Source: Nostocales cyanobacterium HT-58-2 (GTDB lineage: Bacteria; Cyanobacteriota; Cyanobacteriia; Cyanobacteriales; Nostocaceae). From it: a DNA stretch of 64,000 nucleotides. The translations under genes were made by a program, and so were the position numbers. Each line of letters starts with the position of its first letter. The stretch's first letter is position 1. Below are positions 18,098 through 27,434 of the stretch, piece by piece. The DNA lies in NCBI GenBank assembly GCA_002163975.1, contig CP019636.1:3049001-3113000 (forward strand), given 5' to 3'. Under the pieces are notes generated by a model. The model worked only from the letters and a program-made list of their open reading frames with translations. It was not told where the DNA came from and searched no databases.

Positions 18098-19132
18098 TCA
18101 CCGTTGATCTACACCCAATTGCTTTTCTAAACGTCGAGAAGCGAGGGACATAGAATAACAAAAGACCCAATAAATAAGTCCAATAAACAAATAGACCTCT
18201 GCATAGCGATCGAGAAATTGAGGTTGAGCCAAGATAGAGCGAGAAATTCCTGTTAATTCCAATAATCCAACAATTGCTAACAAGGAAGTATCTTTAAATA
18301 AACCGATAAATTGACCAACCAAGGGTGGAATAACAGCACGCAAAGCCTGCGGAAGAACTATGAGTAGTGTTGTTAGGGCAGTATTAAATCCTAGTGCTTT
18401 AGCAGCTTCTAGTTGTCCACGTGGAATTGATTGAAGACCACCACGAACATTTTCTGCTAAATAAGCAGCACTAAATAAAGTTAAACCTGCAATTCCCCGT
18501 AAAACTCTATCTAAACGGATTTCTGGTGGCAGGAACAAGGGTATCATGACTTGAGCAAAGAACAAAATCCCAATCAATGGGAGTCCTCGGACAATTTCAA
18601 TATAAAAGATACTAAACCAACGCACAAAAGGGAGCTGACTCTGACGCCCCAACGCCAATAAAACACCCAAGGGAAAAGATAGAACAATACTAACGACCGC
18701 TATTACCAAAGTAAGCAGCAAACCATTCCACAAACCGCTTTCTACTGGTTGTAGTCCAAAACCTCCGCCAACCAACCATAACACGACGGGGAAGGAAAGC
18801 GCCCACCCAAGAGGTAACCAAGTGTTAATCTGACGGGGTAAGTGTTTAGTAAGAGTTCCCAATGATAAGCTAGTTAGAATGAGGATAATTGCTAGTCCTA
18901 ACCACAACCGCCAATAAAGTTCTTGCGGGAAACGACCAACAAAAAATAAAGGTAAGTTCGCTTTGATGACTTCCCATTTTGCTTTAGCAAACACCCAAGT
19001 TAAGATACCTTTGATACCAAAAAAGAGCAACCAGAGACAAACAACTGTGAGAATGCTGTTGTACCAGTTGTTAAACAGATTTTTATGTAGCCATTGCAGG
19101 ATAGTCGGTTTTTGACTTTTGAAAAAACTCAT
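18098..19132 (-). CDS. aapM: Amino-acid ABC transporter permease (AapM/NatH-like)
   Basis: The protein has 344 residues, long for a polar amino-acid permease but normal for AapM/BztC-type subunits, which carry extra N-terminal membrane segments. The ABC coupling motif is visible as EAAKALGFNTALTTLLIVLPQALRAVIPPL (EAA loop). The N-terminal ~110 residues hold two extra membrane segments before the WNGLLLTL core. It overlaps the previous permease gene by 4 bp (ATGA), so translation is coupled. It pairs with AapQ as a heterodimeric channel. Confidence 0.93.
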   Translation of the reverse strand: MSFFKSQKPTILQWLHKNLFNNWYNSILTVVCLWLLFFGIKGILTWVFAKAKWEVIKANLPLFFVGRFPQELYWRLWLGLAIILILTSLSLGTLTKHLPRQINTWLPLGWALSFPVVLWLVGGGFGLQPVESGLWNGLLLTLVIAVVSIVLSFPLGVLLALGRQSQLPFVRWFSIFYIEIVRGLPLIGILFFAQVMIPLFLPPEIRLDRVLRGIAGLTLFSAAYLAENVRGGLQSIPRGQLEAAKALGFNTALTTLLIVLPQALRAVIPPLVGQFIGLFKDTSLLAIVGLLELTGISRSILAQPQFLDRYAEVYLFIGLIYWVFCYSMSLASRRLEKQLGVDQR

Positions 19133-20046
19133 CGCTCCTTGAGTTGGACACTACGGTTTAACAAATTCATCACTAAGGAGACAGTCAGACTCATAGTTAA
19201 ATAAGTCACCATAATTAACAGCATAACTTCTACTGCCCGCCCTGTTTGGTTAAAAGTTGTGGAAGCCACAAAGTAAACATCAGGGTAGCCAATAGCAATT
19301 GCTAAGCTAGAATTCTTAGCTATGTTAAGATACTGGCTTGTCAAGGGCGGAACAATAAGCCGCAACGCTTGAGGGAAAATCACCAAGCGTAAGAGCAAAT
19401 GCGGCTTGAAACCTAATGCTCGTGCTGCTTCCCATTGTCCCTTTGGTACTGATAAAATACCTGCTCTGACAATCTCGGCGATGAAAGCACCAGTGTACAG
19501 TGTTAATCCCAGAATAAGTGTTGATAATTCCGGGGAAAAGTGGATTCCAAGAGGAAGGGAGACTCCTCGGTTGTTAATGTTTAAAAACCCAAGCAGGGAA
19601 ATTTGATTTTCTGTTTTTGGCAAACTCAGGAAAACAGCAAAGTACCAGAAGAATAATTGCAGAAGTAAGGGCGTGTTGCGTAAGGTTTCGACATATACTA
19701 GAGCTATTTGACGCACTAACCAGTTATCTGATAGCCGTGCCACTCCCATTGTGATGCCAACAATGCTTGCCAAAACTATGCCAAAAACTATGACTTGTAG
19801 TGAGTTCACCAACCCAACTAATAAAGCACGGCTATAAGGGTCAGAGGGCTGGTAAGGAATTGGAGTTTCGCCAATGTCAAAGGATGCTTGGGATTGTAGA
19901 AAATCAAATCCCAGTTGTATGCCTAGTCGTTGGAGATTGTATGTCGTATTGTGCCATAGTACCATCACAACGATGGCAACTATAAACATAATTATTATCT
20001 GACCAACAATAGGAAAAAATTTTCGATTTCGCCAAATTGGAGTCAT
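19129..20046 (-). CDS. aapQ: Amino-acid ABC transporter permease (AapQ/NatG-like)
   Basis: The protein has 305 residues. One N-terminal membrane segment is followed by a large periplasmic loop with FDFLQSQASFDIGETPIPYQ (about 44-63), a motif I recognise from AapQ/BztB subunits. Then come the core segments and the EAA loop EAARALGFKPHLLLRLVIFPQALRLIVPPL. Second gene of the operon, 32 bp after the binding-protein gene, overlapping the next gene by 4 bp. Membrane-embedded half of the amino-acid channel. Confidence 0.94.
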   Translation of the reverse strand: MTPIWRNRKFFPIVGQIIIMFIVAIVVMVLWHNTTYNLQRLGIQLGFDFLQSQASFDIGETPIPYQPSDPYSRALLVGLVNSLQVIVFGIVLASIVGITMGVARLSDNWLVRQIALVYVETLRNTPLLLQLFFWYFAVFLSLPKTENQISLLGFLNINNRGVSLPLGIHFSPELSTLILGLTLYTGAFIAEIVRAGILSVPKGQWEAARALGFKPHLLLRLVIFPQALRLIVPPLTSQYLNIAKNSSLAIAIGYPDVYFVASTTFNQTGRAVEVMLLIMVTYLTMSLTVSLVMNLLNRSVQLKER

Positions 20047-20078
20047 GGTAATTTAGTTATTAGTTATTGCTCATTTCC

Positions 20079-21122
20079 CTAGCGGAAGGGAGGAGCATAA
20101 AGAATACCACCTTTATTCCAAAGCCTGTTTGGACCACGCTCTAGTTTTAACTCAGAGTTTTTACCTAGGTTTCGCTCATAAACTTCACCGTAATTACCTA
20201 CGTGTTTGATAATGCGAACGACAAAGTCGTTTGTTAACCCCATACCTTGACCAAGGTTACCTTCTGTACCAAGTAAACGCTTAATTTCTGGGTTATTGCT
20301 GCTGGCTAACTGACTCACATTTTGAGAATTCACGCCTAGTTCTTCAGCATTGATAAGAGCAAAAACTGTCCATTTGACCACATCAAACCACTTAGAATCC
20401 CCGTTAGCCACAGCAGGCGTTAGAGGTTCTTTTGACAACACAGTATCTAGAACAATATGCTCAGCCGGGTTTTTCAAGGTAGTGCGACGGGAAACTAATT
20501 GAGAACGATCCGCTGTGACGCCTTCGCAGCGACCTTGCTCATAGGTGGTAAAGGTCGTGTTAGCATCTTCAAAGACCAGAGGTTTATAGCTAATACCTCT
20601 TTGCCGCATTTGATCTGCCAGGTTTTGCTCGTTGGTTGTTCCTGTTTGGGTACAGACAGATTTGCCTTTGAGGTCTTCCAAGGTTTTAATGTTGCTATTT
20701 TTTTTCACCATTACGCCTTGACCATCGTAAAATACCACAGCTGCAAATTTCAGACCCACAGAGGTATCTCGGCTGAGTGTCCAAGTGGTATTCCGGCTTA
20801 AGATGTCTACTTCACCCGTTTGCACTGCTGTAAAACGTTCTTTAGCGTTTAAGTTGCGGAACTCTACTTTCTTGGGATCACCAAAAACTGCTGCTGCGAT
20901 CGCACGGCAGACATCCACATCCATCCCTGCGTATTCACCGTTAGACTTAACGTAGCTAAATCCTGGCAATTGTCCACTGACACCACAAATTAGTTTGCCA
21001 CGGCTTTTAATTGTATCCAACCGACTGCTGCTACTTCTTCCTGACTGTCCAGCACAGGCATTTAATGAAAAGACTAGAGGTAAAGTCGCTAGTAGTAATA
21101 ACCCCCATGGACGCTTCAACAT
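20079..21122 (-). CDS. aapJ: Amino-acid ABC transporter substrate-binding protein (AapJ/NatF-like)
   Basis: The protein has 347 residues, full length. The signal peptide ends with a lipobox-like LNACAG (cysteine about residue 23), so it is probably a lipoprotein. The solute-binding core starts LDTIKSRGKLICGVSGQLPGFSY and continues GEYAGMDVDVCRAIAAAVFG, with FTAVQTGEVDILSRNTTWT and DLKGKSVCTQTGTTNEQNL. These are features of the AapJ/BztA branch. GAGGAG about 11 bases before the ATG is a strong ribosome-binding site. First gene of the operon; the transcript probably starts in 21123-21210. Confidence 0.95.
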   Translation of the reverse strand: MLKRPWGLLLLATLPLVFSLNACAGQSGRSSSSRLDTIKSRGKLICGVSGQLPGFSYVKSNGEYAGMDVDVCRAIAAAVFGDPKKVEFRNLNAKERFTAVQTGEVDILSRNTTWTLSRDTSVGLKFAAVVFYDGQGVMVKKNSNIKTLEDLKGKSVCTQTGTTNEQNLADQMRQRGISYKPLVFEDANTTFTTYEQGRCEGVTADRSQLVSRRTTLKNPAEHIVLDTVLSKEPLTPAVANGDSKWFDVVKWTVFALINAEELGVNSQNVSQLASSNNPEIKRLLGTEGNLGQGMGLTNDFVVRIIKHVGNYGEVYERNLGKNSELKLERGPNRLWNKGGILYAPPFR

Positions 21123-21210
21123 TTACCTTTTTTCTCCTCTACGAACGAGTATGTTCAACATTTTCAATCATTGTTCCATCAGGATGCCTTACTAGCATAT
21201 TGCCTGCTGT

Positions 21211-21837
21211 TCAAGTTTTAGATGGTTGAGAGTTTGGGCGAGCAATTTCGTACAAATCTCGTGTGCGAGTATACCAGTTTCCAGAAAGGCGACCGATCGC
21301 ATGGAGCTTCGAGACATCTATTGTATTTTGCGGTGTCAGTAAATCGTCGCGTACGTGCCACAGCAATGCCTCAGCAATAATCAGACCAGATGGACTGCTC
21401 TCGTTTCCTACATAAACCACTTGTTTGACTTGGCATTCAATATTAATTGGTGACTGTGCAACTCGTGGCGCACGCACCTTGACAGAAGGAACAGGAGTCA
21501 GTCCCGCTTCTTGAAACTCGTTCACTTCTGGCGGAAATTCTGCACTGGTGATGTTCATTTGTTCGTCTATTTCTTCGACAACTACGTTGACCACCAATTC
21601 CCCAGAAGATTCTGCATTCACTAAGGTATCCTTCTTACCAGCACCGCGTCGCGGACCGCAAGAGATAGCTAAAGTCGGTGGATTGCCTGTGATTCCCATA
21701 AAGAAACTAAAAGGTGCAACATTAGGTGTCCCATCGGTTGCGATTGTTGAAACCCAGGCGATCGGTCGGGGAACAATTGAGCCGATGAGTAATTGGTAAC
21801 TGTTTCGCGGGTCAATTTGGTCAGGGTCGATAATCAT
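21211..21837 (-). CDS. Flavin reductase-like domain protein (FMN-binding)
   Basis: The protein has 208 residues. It has the split-barrel FMN-binding pattern: YQLLIGSIVPRPIAWVSTIA, GTPNVAPFSFFMGITGNPPTLAIS, KDTLVNAESSGELVVNVV, and the later HAIGRLSGNWYTRTRDLYEI. This is the DIM6/NTAB-like branch of flavin reductase-like proteins. Members reduce or bind flavin for monooxygenases. A relic that looks like a flavin-dependent monooxygenase N-terminus lies 230 bp upstream (22070), so the two may once have worked together. Last residues are low in conservation. Confidence 0.9.
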   Translation of the reverse strand: MIIDPDQIDPRNSYQLLIGSIVPRPIAWVSTIATDGTPNVAPFSFFMGITGNPPTLAISCGPRRGAGKKDTLVNAESSGELVVNVVVEEIDEQMNITSAEFPPEVNEFQEAGLTPVPSVKVRAPRVAQSPINIECQVKQVVYVGNESSPSGLIIAEALLWHVRDDLLTPQNTIDVSKLHAIGRLSGNWYTRTRDLYEIARPNSQPSKT

Positions 21838-22069
21838 CTCAATGTTCCTTCAACAAACTACAAATGTAAGAGAAACATTTCATTGTCAAAGCAATTCTCA
21901 GCCTTTGTTAGCTGTTAAGCTTACAGCATCTCTTGCTTTTTCTTGCTATCTATGCAATGTTCTTATTTGAAAATAATACGGCATCTCGATAAGATAACTG
22001 GCTTTTATATAGCAGTTCTTTGAGTGCGCCAAAGACTCCCTTAAGATTCTAGACCCAGGTGAAACAGCT

Positions 22070-22334
22070 ATGTTTGAAACACGCTACGGAATTTGGATTC
22101 CTGTTAGCAGTAACTACGGAGAATTGAACCATCCGCGTCAAACCCACATGCGTAGAGTTTAGTAGACGAGGTGAGATGGAAGAGATAGCAGCCACGTTTG
22201 GCAATGTGGGTTTGACAGAGCTTACGTTTCAGGGAGCAGCAGAAATTTACGAACTTGTGTACGTTCAGCTTAACTTGTTCGATGACTTCAGGGCTACTAA
22301 AAACCCAGACCTCAGCGATAGCAGATCTGGGTAG
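22070..22334 (+). pseudogene. Relic of a luciferase-like (LLM) flavin-dependent monooxygenase
   Basis: The first 30 codons (MFETRYGIWIPVSSNYGELN, then HPRQTHM) resemble the start of LLM-class flavin monooxygenases and stop at 22162. A second open piece in another frame (RGEMEEIAATFGNVGLTELT..., 22166-22334) may be a remnant of the same or another gene. The central barrel is missing, so this is a deletion relic of a ~350-residue enzyme. The first fragment is convincing; the second is only suggestive. Confidence 0.5.
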
Positions 22335-22342
22335 TTCGTACC

Positions 22343-23261
22343 ATGTCTAGAGCACAACCACAATCAAGCAACCTTCCTCATTTGCCAGACACAACAATCA
22401 CCATCCGCCTGATTGCACGTGATGAACTTCCACAACTTCTTGAGTTGTTTCAACACCTGCATCCCGTCGATGCGCCTCTACCTGCCGAGGATGTATTACA
22501 GTCCATGTGGGACTCAATCCTATGCGATCCACGTCTTTTTTACATTGTTGCTGACATTGGTAGTCAGTTAGTAGCCACGTGTAACTTAACCATCGTTCCC
22601 AACCTGACGCGTGGCGCACGTCCATATGGAATTATTGAAAATGTTATCACCCACCCCAATCATCGACGGCAAGGATTTGGTACGCAGATCCTGCATTATG
22701 CTTTAGCTCTTGCATGGCAGCAACAGTGTTACCGAAAATTTTGGGTCTAAAGCCACGCCCTTCTAGGGCGACTTTATGCAACAATGAAACACAGTGGTAA
22801 TGCGCATATAAAAAAGGCGGAGTAGGTCTAGCGGACAGCTCCTGATCCGGAACCCTGGTAGCAAAAATCCAAGATCTTGTACCGCCACTTGCTTTATGCC
22901 GGGGAACCCTTTCAGCAGTCGCCTGCGGAGGGATACCCTCCAAAGAGCGCTGCTTCACCCCCGCAGTGGCTCACAAATGTGGGAGTAAAAGTAAGAAATG
23001 GAATAAACCTTTTCAAACGCGGTCGGGCAGTCCGTGTTTGCTTGTGGACGTATCCAAACAGGGATATTTGAATGCCTGCATTTGAGTATCTAGGGAGGAC
23101 GGTTGAAGCAAGAATCCTCATGCCTTTAGGCCCAGGAGTGTCAAAAAGTGATGCTTCTGAGTGGCTCAAAACAAGAGGAGACGTTGCAATTTTATGAGCA
23201 GGCGGGATTCAAGCGGGGAGTCAAAACTGGATTCATTGCTGTACCACCAGACCAATTGTGA
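22343..23261 (+). pseudogene. GNAT N-acetyltransferase gene interrupted by an IS605-like element
   Basis: The 5' part encodes a GNAT N-terminus (TITIRLIARDELPQLLELFQ ... GIIENVITHPNHRRQGFGTQ, the acetyl-CoA loop) and runs into a stop at 22750. The missing C-terminus resumes in frame at about 23145-23261: [20 protein letters not shown], then [17 protein letters not shown] and stop. Joining CGA at 22733-22735 to AAAGTG at 23145 restores CYR-K-VMLL without loss. So a 409-bp insertion broke a normal ~170-residue acetyltransferase. The truncated product lacks the last strand and helix and is presumably inactive. Confidence 0.88.
22736..23144 (+). mobile_element. Non-autonomous IS200/IS605-like insertion, 409 bp
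   Basis: The left end carries an imperfect hairpin, AAAGCC-ACGCCC-TTCT-AGGGCG-ACTTT (22749-22775). The right end carries GAATCCTCATGCCTTTAGG followed by CCCAGGAGTGTCAA (23112-23144), which I recognise as the common cyanobacterial IS605 right-end layout. No tnpA or tnpB frame survives. The boundaries follow from restoring the split GNAT gene; runs of A make them uncertain by a few bases. A TnpB-type guide-RNA scaffold may be retained in the last ~130 bp. Confidence 0.75.
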
Positions 23262-23266
23262 GAAGG

Positions 23267-23980
23267 TCATTTTGGCGAGACAATAATAGAGTTAATAATT
23301 GCAGCCAAACTTTTTAAATCCGGCACTTCCAAATCTGGTTTACCTTGAGCTGGTAGAGCAGCTCCTGCACCTTCTTGACCTAATCTGCGGTTCACCCAAA
23401 CCGTTGATAACCCCAAGGAATTTGCCGGAACAATGTCATGGTACACACTACAAGCGATGTGCAGGACTTTCTCTGAGGGGAGCCCAATTTTTTCAAGCGC
23501 CACCCGAAAATTTTGTAGTGAAGGCTTGTAGCTTTTCACCTGCTCGGCGGTAACAACTTTATCAAACTCAACTTGCAGATGCTTTGCTGTGTAAGCAAAC
23601 AGATCATCATCAACGTTGGAAATGATTGCCAGTTTCAATCGCTGTTTCAGAGTCTTGAGGGCTTCAACAGTGTCAGGGAATGGCTGCCAGTGCTTGATAG
23701 AATCAGCAAGTGCATTTAACTCTGTTGCAGAAGGGGTAAACTCAAACTGCTCCCCAAACTTTTGCACAACCCCTTTGAGAACATCTTTATACTTGCGATA
23801 CTCTCCCTGCTCTAGATTAGATTCAAAGCGAGCGAACCACTCAAGGATTTCGTTCTCACTCAGTTGAATCTGATGGGACTGCAAAACTGGTTGCAATGCC
23901 TCCAGCACTCCTTTTTCCCAATCAATCAGGGTTCCATAGCAGTCAAAAGTTAAGACTTCATATTGGTTTAGGTCAATCAT
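23267..23980 (-). CDS. HAD-superfamily hydrolase, haloacid dehalogenase type II-like
   Basis: The protein has 237 residues. Motif I is FDCYGTLIDWEKG (nucleophile Asp about 14, with CYGTL typical of 2-haloacid dehalogenases), motif II is IISNVDDD, the motif III lysine is in VKSYKPSLQNF, and motif IV is HIACSVYHDIVPANSLGL. In motif IV the usual (S)xxHDxxGA is VYHDIVPAN, which keeps the Asp. A helical cap (about 20-95) lies between motifs I and II. Downstream of and co-directional with a GntR regulator (17 bp gap), so both probably form a unit. Substrate unknown. Confidence 0.9.
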   Translation of the reverse strand: MIDLNQYEVLTFDCYGTLIDWEKGVLEALQPVLQSHQIQLSENEILEWFARFESNLEQGEYRKYKDVLKGVVQKFGEQFEFTPSATELNALADSIKHWQPFPDTVEALKTLKQRLKLAIISNVDDDLFAYTAKHLQVEFDKVVTAEQVKSYKPSLQNFRVALEKIGLPSEKVLHIACSVYHDIVPANSLGLSTVWVNRRLGQEGAGAALPAQGKPDLEVPDLKSLAAIINSIIVSPK

Positions 23981-23997
23981 AATGTTTATTTTCTAAT

Positions 23998-24696
23998 TCA
24001 AGACTTGAATTGGTCTGGATTTTGTTTTTCTATTGCCTGTAGGTGTTCAACAAGTGTTTTGCCATCAATATTGTGGTCTTGGGCAATTTGCTCAGCACTT
24101 GAAGCGTCGCCTGAACAAATTGCGTTAACTAATTTCCGGTGCTGCTCTACAATGTCATCCAAATCTGGATGTATTGCGTTGCTAGAAATGATGTAAAGGC
24201 GAATTTGCTGCTCAACAATCTTGTACTGCTCCTGTAACCGACGATGAGCAGCAAGTTGAATAATTGCTTTATGCAAGGCAAAGTCTGCATCAGCAACTTC
24301 GCTCCAACTTCCCTTCTCGGCAGCTTTGACTAATTGTTGTAAAGCAGCATTTAGCTCTTTTGCCTGACTTGGTGTGATTGCAACAGCTGCCAATTTTGCC
24401 GCTAAACTCTCTAACGCACTCCTGAGGGTGTATAGCTCCCAAGCATCCTGCGAACTTAATCCCGAAACAGTACAGCCTTTATAAGGGAACTGTATGACCA
24501 AGCCTTCGTAGGTTAACTGCTGCAATGCTGAGCGTATCGTTGCACGACTAAGATTAAATTCCTCTGCTAGATTGATTTCTAGCAAACGAGTTCCCGGTGC
24601 AAGTGTACCATTGAGAATTTGTTCTCGAATGACATCAGCCGCCTGAACATCCAGACTCCGAGGTAGGATGGCAGGCTGGGTTTGTTTCCCTTTCAT
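23998..24696 (-). CDS. GntR-family transcriptional regulator (FadR/FCD subfamily)
   Basis: The protein has 232 residues. The winged-helix domain (about 18-80: LDVQAADVIREQILNGTLAP, GTRLLEINLAEEFNLSRATI, RSALQQL) is followed by an all-helical FCD ligand domain with conserved polar residues (DADFALHKAIIQLA, HRRLVNAI-like stretch EQHRKLVNAICSGD). FCD regulators respond to small carboxylates. It heads a likely two-gene operon with the HAD hydrolase, which may act on the inducer's pathway. Start ATG is followed by KGKQTQPAILPRSLD. Confidence 0.93.
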   Translation of the reverse strand: MKGKQTQPAILPRSLDVQAADVIREQILNGTLAPGTRLLEINLAEEFNLSRATIRSALQQLTYEGLVIQFPYKGCTVSGLSSQDAWELYTLRSALESLAAKLAAVAITPSQAKELNAALQQLVKAAEKGSWSEVADADFALHKAIIQLAAHRRLQEQYKIVEQQIRLYIISSNAIHPDLDDIVEQHRKLVNAICSGDASSAEQIAQDHNIDGKTLVEHLQAIEKQNPDQFKS

Positions 24697-24900
24697 TTTG
24701 ATGGTTGTAGAAATTCAAACAAGTTAAGCGCAGTTGCTAACTCGCGACTGCTGTTTTTCTTTATTATTCATACTCTGACTTTATCTAGAAGATTGTAGAT
24801 TGTCAACAATCTACAATCTTCAGAAAATAAGTATTCAGCGATAAAATTTGTACAAGCTAACAGAAAACCTACGCTAATCACACCAAGGAACATACAAGTC

Positions 24901-25326
24901 ATGTCAGCACAACAGAACAAGGCGATCGCCCGGCAATTCTGTCAACAGACATGGGGAAAGGGAAATTTGGCAATAGTAGACGAACTTGCTCACCCTGACT
25001 TCAAACTTTATTACCCTATACTTTCAGGAACACTGGATCGTGAGAGTTTTAAATCGTGGCTTGTTGATACTCACACAGCTTTCCCCGATCTGCAGTTTAC
25101 AATTACAGATGCGATCGCAGAAGAGGACAAGGTTGTTATAAGCTGGACTGCTCAAGGAACTCATAAGGGACAGATCAAACTGCTCAACCTTGCACCAACA
25201 CAAAAGTCAGTCTCTTGGACAGGGATTATTATTTATCGTATTGCTGAAGGCAAGGTCATAGAAGAACGAGGAGAAGAGGATGCGCTGGGTTTTCTTCAGC
25301 AACTCGGTTTGATTCCAGCAAGTTAG
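24901..25326 (+). CDS. SnoaL-like ester cyclase family protein
   Basis: The protein has 141 residues, the size of one NTF2-like fold. The pattern NKAIARQFCQQTWGKGNLAI, VDELAHPDFKLYYP, SFKSWLVDTHTAFPDLQFTI and VVISWTAQGTHKGQ is typical of the SnoaL/polyketide-cyclase-like 'ester cyclase' family. Most bacterial members have no proven reaction. It is divergent from the GntR-HAD unit and may share its intergenic control region (24697-24900). No partner gene follows. Confidence 0.9.
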   Translation: MSAQQNKAIARQFCQQTWGKGNLAIVDELAHPDFKLYYPILSGTLDRESFKSWLVDTHTAFPDLQFTITDAIAEEDKVVISWTAQGTHKGQIKLLNLAPTQKSVSWTGIIIYRIAEGKVIEERGEEDALGFLQQLGLIPAS

Positions 25327-25976
25327 GCAACGTGAGAGTTGAGTCTGGTCAAGGAAGAGAGCAGGGGGGCAGGGGGAGGAGAGGAGCAGGGGAAGCAAAA
25401 AAAGTGCTTTTTTCGATGCTTAGCAATCGCCTGCCCTGCTAGTTATCAGGGCTAGTTATCAGGCTTGATATCACATACCCTGCTTGCTTTTCGTGATTAA
25501 CCGTGATAAAGTCCTATCAAGTTAATTACATATTATCGACTGACTTACCGTACTTTAAAATGAATGAAGTTAATATAGTAGACCAATAGTTCGTAATTAG
25601 TTACTCAATTACGAGATATATTCTTGTTATTTATATAAGAGAAATAACAAGCAAATTTAGGATTTCATTTGTATAACTTTAGAAAACTTTTTATAGACTA
25701 CCTTCAATCAATTTTAGGAATTTATATCATTTTCTAAAAAGCTTGAGTTCAAGCAGAAGTCAGAAAAGAAATGTTTCTATTAATAATAACCACAATCCTC
25801 GACGCCACGAATCCATATCATCAAGTCAAAATTCCCCAGTAAGTAAAGGCTGATGTACATGGATATTAGGCTTTCCCATGTTTCCAAAGTTTGACTGCTC
25901 GAACAACAAAGCACGCATAATATTACGTATATAAATAATCAATAAACGTAAAGTTAGAGATTGAGGAGATTGAAGA
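25327..25976. other. Intergenic stretch with purine-rich low-complexity tract
   Basis: A G-rich, C-free tract lies at 25350-25395 (GAGAGCAGGGGGGCAGGGGG-type repeats), a kind of sequence often seen in filamentous cyanobacterial intergenic DNA. A 13-bp tandem repeat GCTAGTTATCAGG lies near 25438-25465. The remainder is AT-rich. No gene or RNA is apparent. Confidence 0.5.
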
Positions 25977-27434
25977 TTGCCAGATTTGCAAGCAAAACCC
26001 CGGACTTTAGCAGCCTCCCAACGATGGTTGGTGATGCTCAGTGTCAGTCTTGGAGTCTTTATGTCCACTCTCGATGTAGGCATCATCAATGTAGCTTTGC
26101 CTACCCTGGTTCAGTATTTTCAAACGAGTTTTCCTCGGGCGCAATGGGCTGTACTGGCTTATCAGCTCATCAGTTCGAGTCTAGTTTTAGGAGCGACTCG
26201 CCTTGGTGATATATGGGGTAAAAAACATCTCTTCTTAAGCGGACTCATTGTGTTTACTGTGAGTTCGTTGTTGTGCGGAATTGCACCTAGTATTGACTGG
26301 TTAATTGGCTTTCGCTCCCTTCAGGGACTGGGTTCCTTGTTTATCTCTGGGCTTGGTTTGGCAATCGTCACAGAAGTGTTTCCTTCCTCAGAACGAGGGC
26401 GAGCGGTGGGCATCATTGGTAGTGTGGTATCATTGGGCGTTGCTCTTGGTCCTTCCATAGGGGGTTTGCTTTTGGGATGGGCTGATTGGCGCATTCTTTT
26501 CTTAATTAATGTACCACTGGGTTTTATAGCTAGTTTCCTTGTCGGGTGGGTAGTCCCTGCTTCTAAACAGAAAAAGGAAAAACAGCGATTTGATTTGCTC
26601 GGAACCTTGTTAGCTTTGGTGACACTCAGCAATTTTGCATTGGGTATGACTTTTGGGCAAAGCGAAGGTTTTAACAGTGGGAGTGCATTGTGGTTGTTGT
26701 TTCTTGCAGCGATCGCCCTGGTGAGTTTTCTAGCGGTTGAAGTTCTTTTAGAAGAACCACTTCTAGAGTTGCAGATCTTTCGCAATTCTCGTTTGAGCGT
26801 AAATTTGCTGAATAACTGGCTAGTGTTCATTGTCCTTACTGGTGGGTTGCTCATTACCCCATTTTTTCTAGAGCGAGTCAAGCAATATCCAACCTCAAAA
26901 GTAGGGTTGTTATTGGCGGTATCGCCTGTTGTGAGTGGGTTGATTGCACCAGTTGCTGGTACACTGTCAGACCGCTTTGGTTCTCGCTTAATTTGTTTAA
27001 TTGGGCTGGGATTAATGATTGGTAGTTGTCTTGGTATTAGTACTTTGGACACTCAAAGCACTGAACAAGACTATGTGCTGCGCTACCTTGTGTTTGGTAC
27101 TGGATTAGGTTTGTTCCGTTCACCCAACGATAGCACTGTCATGGGAGCCGTGCCTCGCGATCGTTTAGGAATTGCCTCTGGGTTACTGTCTTTGTCGCGT
27201 ACCTTGGGGGTGAACGTAGGAGTCTCTGTGATAGGGGCTGTGTTTGGATTGCTCATTACAAATTTGGCTCCCGGTAAAGATGTCTCTGTTGCTCCAGCTC
27301 AAGCGGTTGTTGCGGGGTTCCAGGGAAGCTATCGCCTAGCGGCATTGATTCTTTGTGGGGCAGCAGTAACGACAGCTGTAGTCAAACATCAAAAGTCAAA
27401 AGGAGAAAGTTATGGCGAGGAAATTAGAAGGTAA
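25977..27434 (+). CDS. MFS drug transporter, DHA2 (14-TM EmrB/QacA) family
   Basis: The protein has 485 residues, with the usual 14 membrane segments of DHA2 exporters. Motif A-like LGATRLGDIWGKKHLF, the intermediate SLGVFMSTLDVGIINVALPT, the signature motif C LGVALGPSIGGLLLGW, and GLGSLFISGLGLAIVTEVFP are visible. Start TTG at 25977 has GAGGAG eight bases upstream; the first ATG (26023) would remove part of the N-terminus. The end overlaps the start of an SDR gene by 23 bp, so the two were co-expressed. Proton-driven export of toxic compounds is the family role. Confidence 0.92.
   Translation: MPDLQAKPRTLAASQRWLVMLSVSLGVFMSTLDVGIINVALPTLVQYFQTSFPRAQWAVLAYQLISSSLVLGATRLGDIWGKKHLFLSGLIVFTVSSLLCGIAPSIDWLIGFRSLQGLGSLFISGLGLAIVTEVFPSSERGRAVGIIGSVVSLGVALGPSIGGLLLGWADWRILFLINVPLGFIASFLVGWVVPASKQKKEKQRFDLLGTLLALVTLSNFALGMTFGQSEGFNSGSALWLLFLAAIALVSFLAVEVLLEEPLLELQIFRNSRLSVNLLNNWLVFIVLTGGLLITPFFLERVKQYPTSKVGLLLAVSPVVSGLIAPVAGTLSDRFGSRLICLIGLGLMIGSCLGISTLDTQSTEQDYVLRYLVFGTGLGLFRSPNDSTVMGAVPRDRLGIASGLLSLSRTLGVNVGVSVIGAVFGLLITNLAPGKDVSVAPAQAVVAGFQGSYRLAALILCGAAVTTAVVKHQKSKGESYGEEIRR

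Noticed and set aside
22790..22870. tRNA-like stretch within the IS605-like element
   Set aside because: Some GC-rich arms pair, but no acceptor stem, T-loop or anticodon arm of proper length can be laid out.
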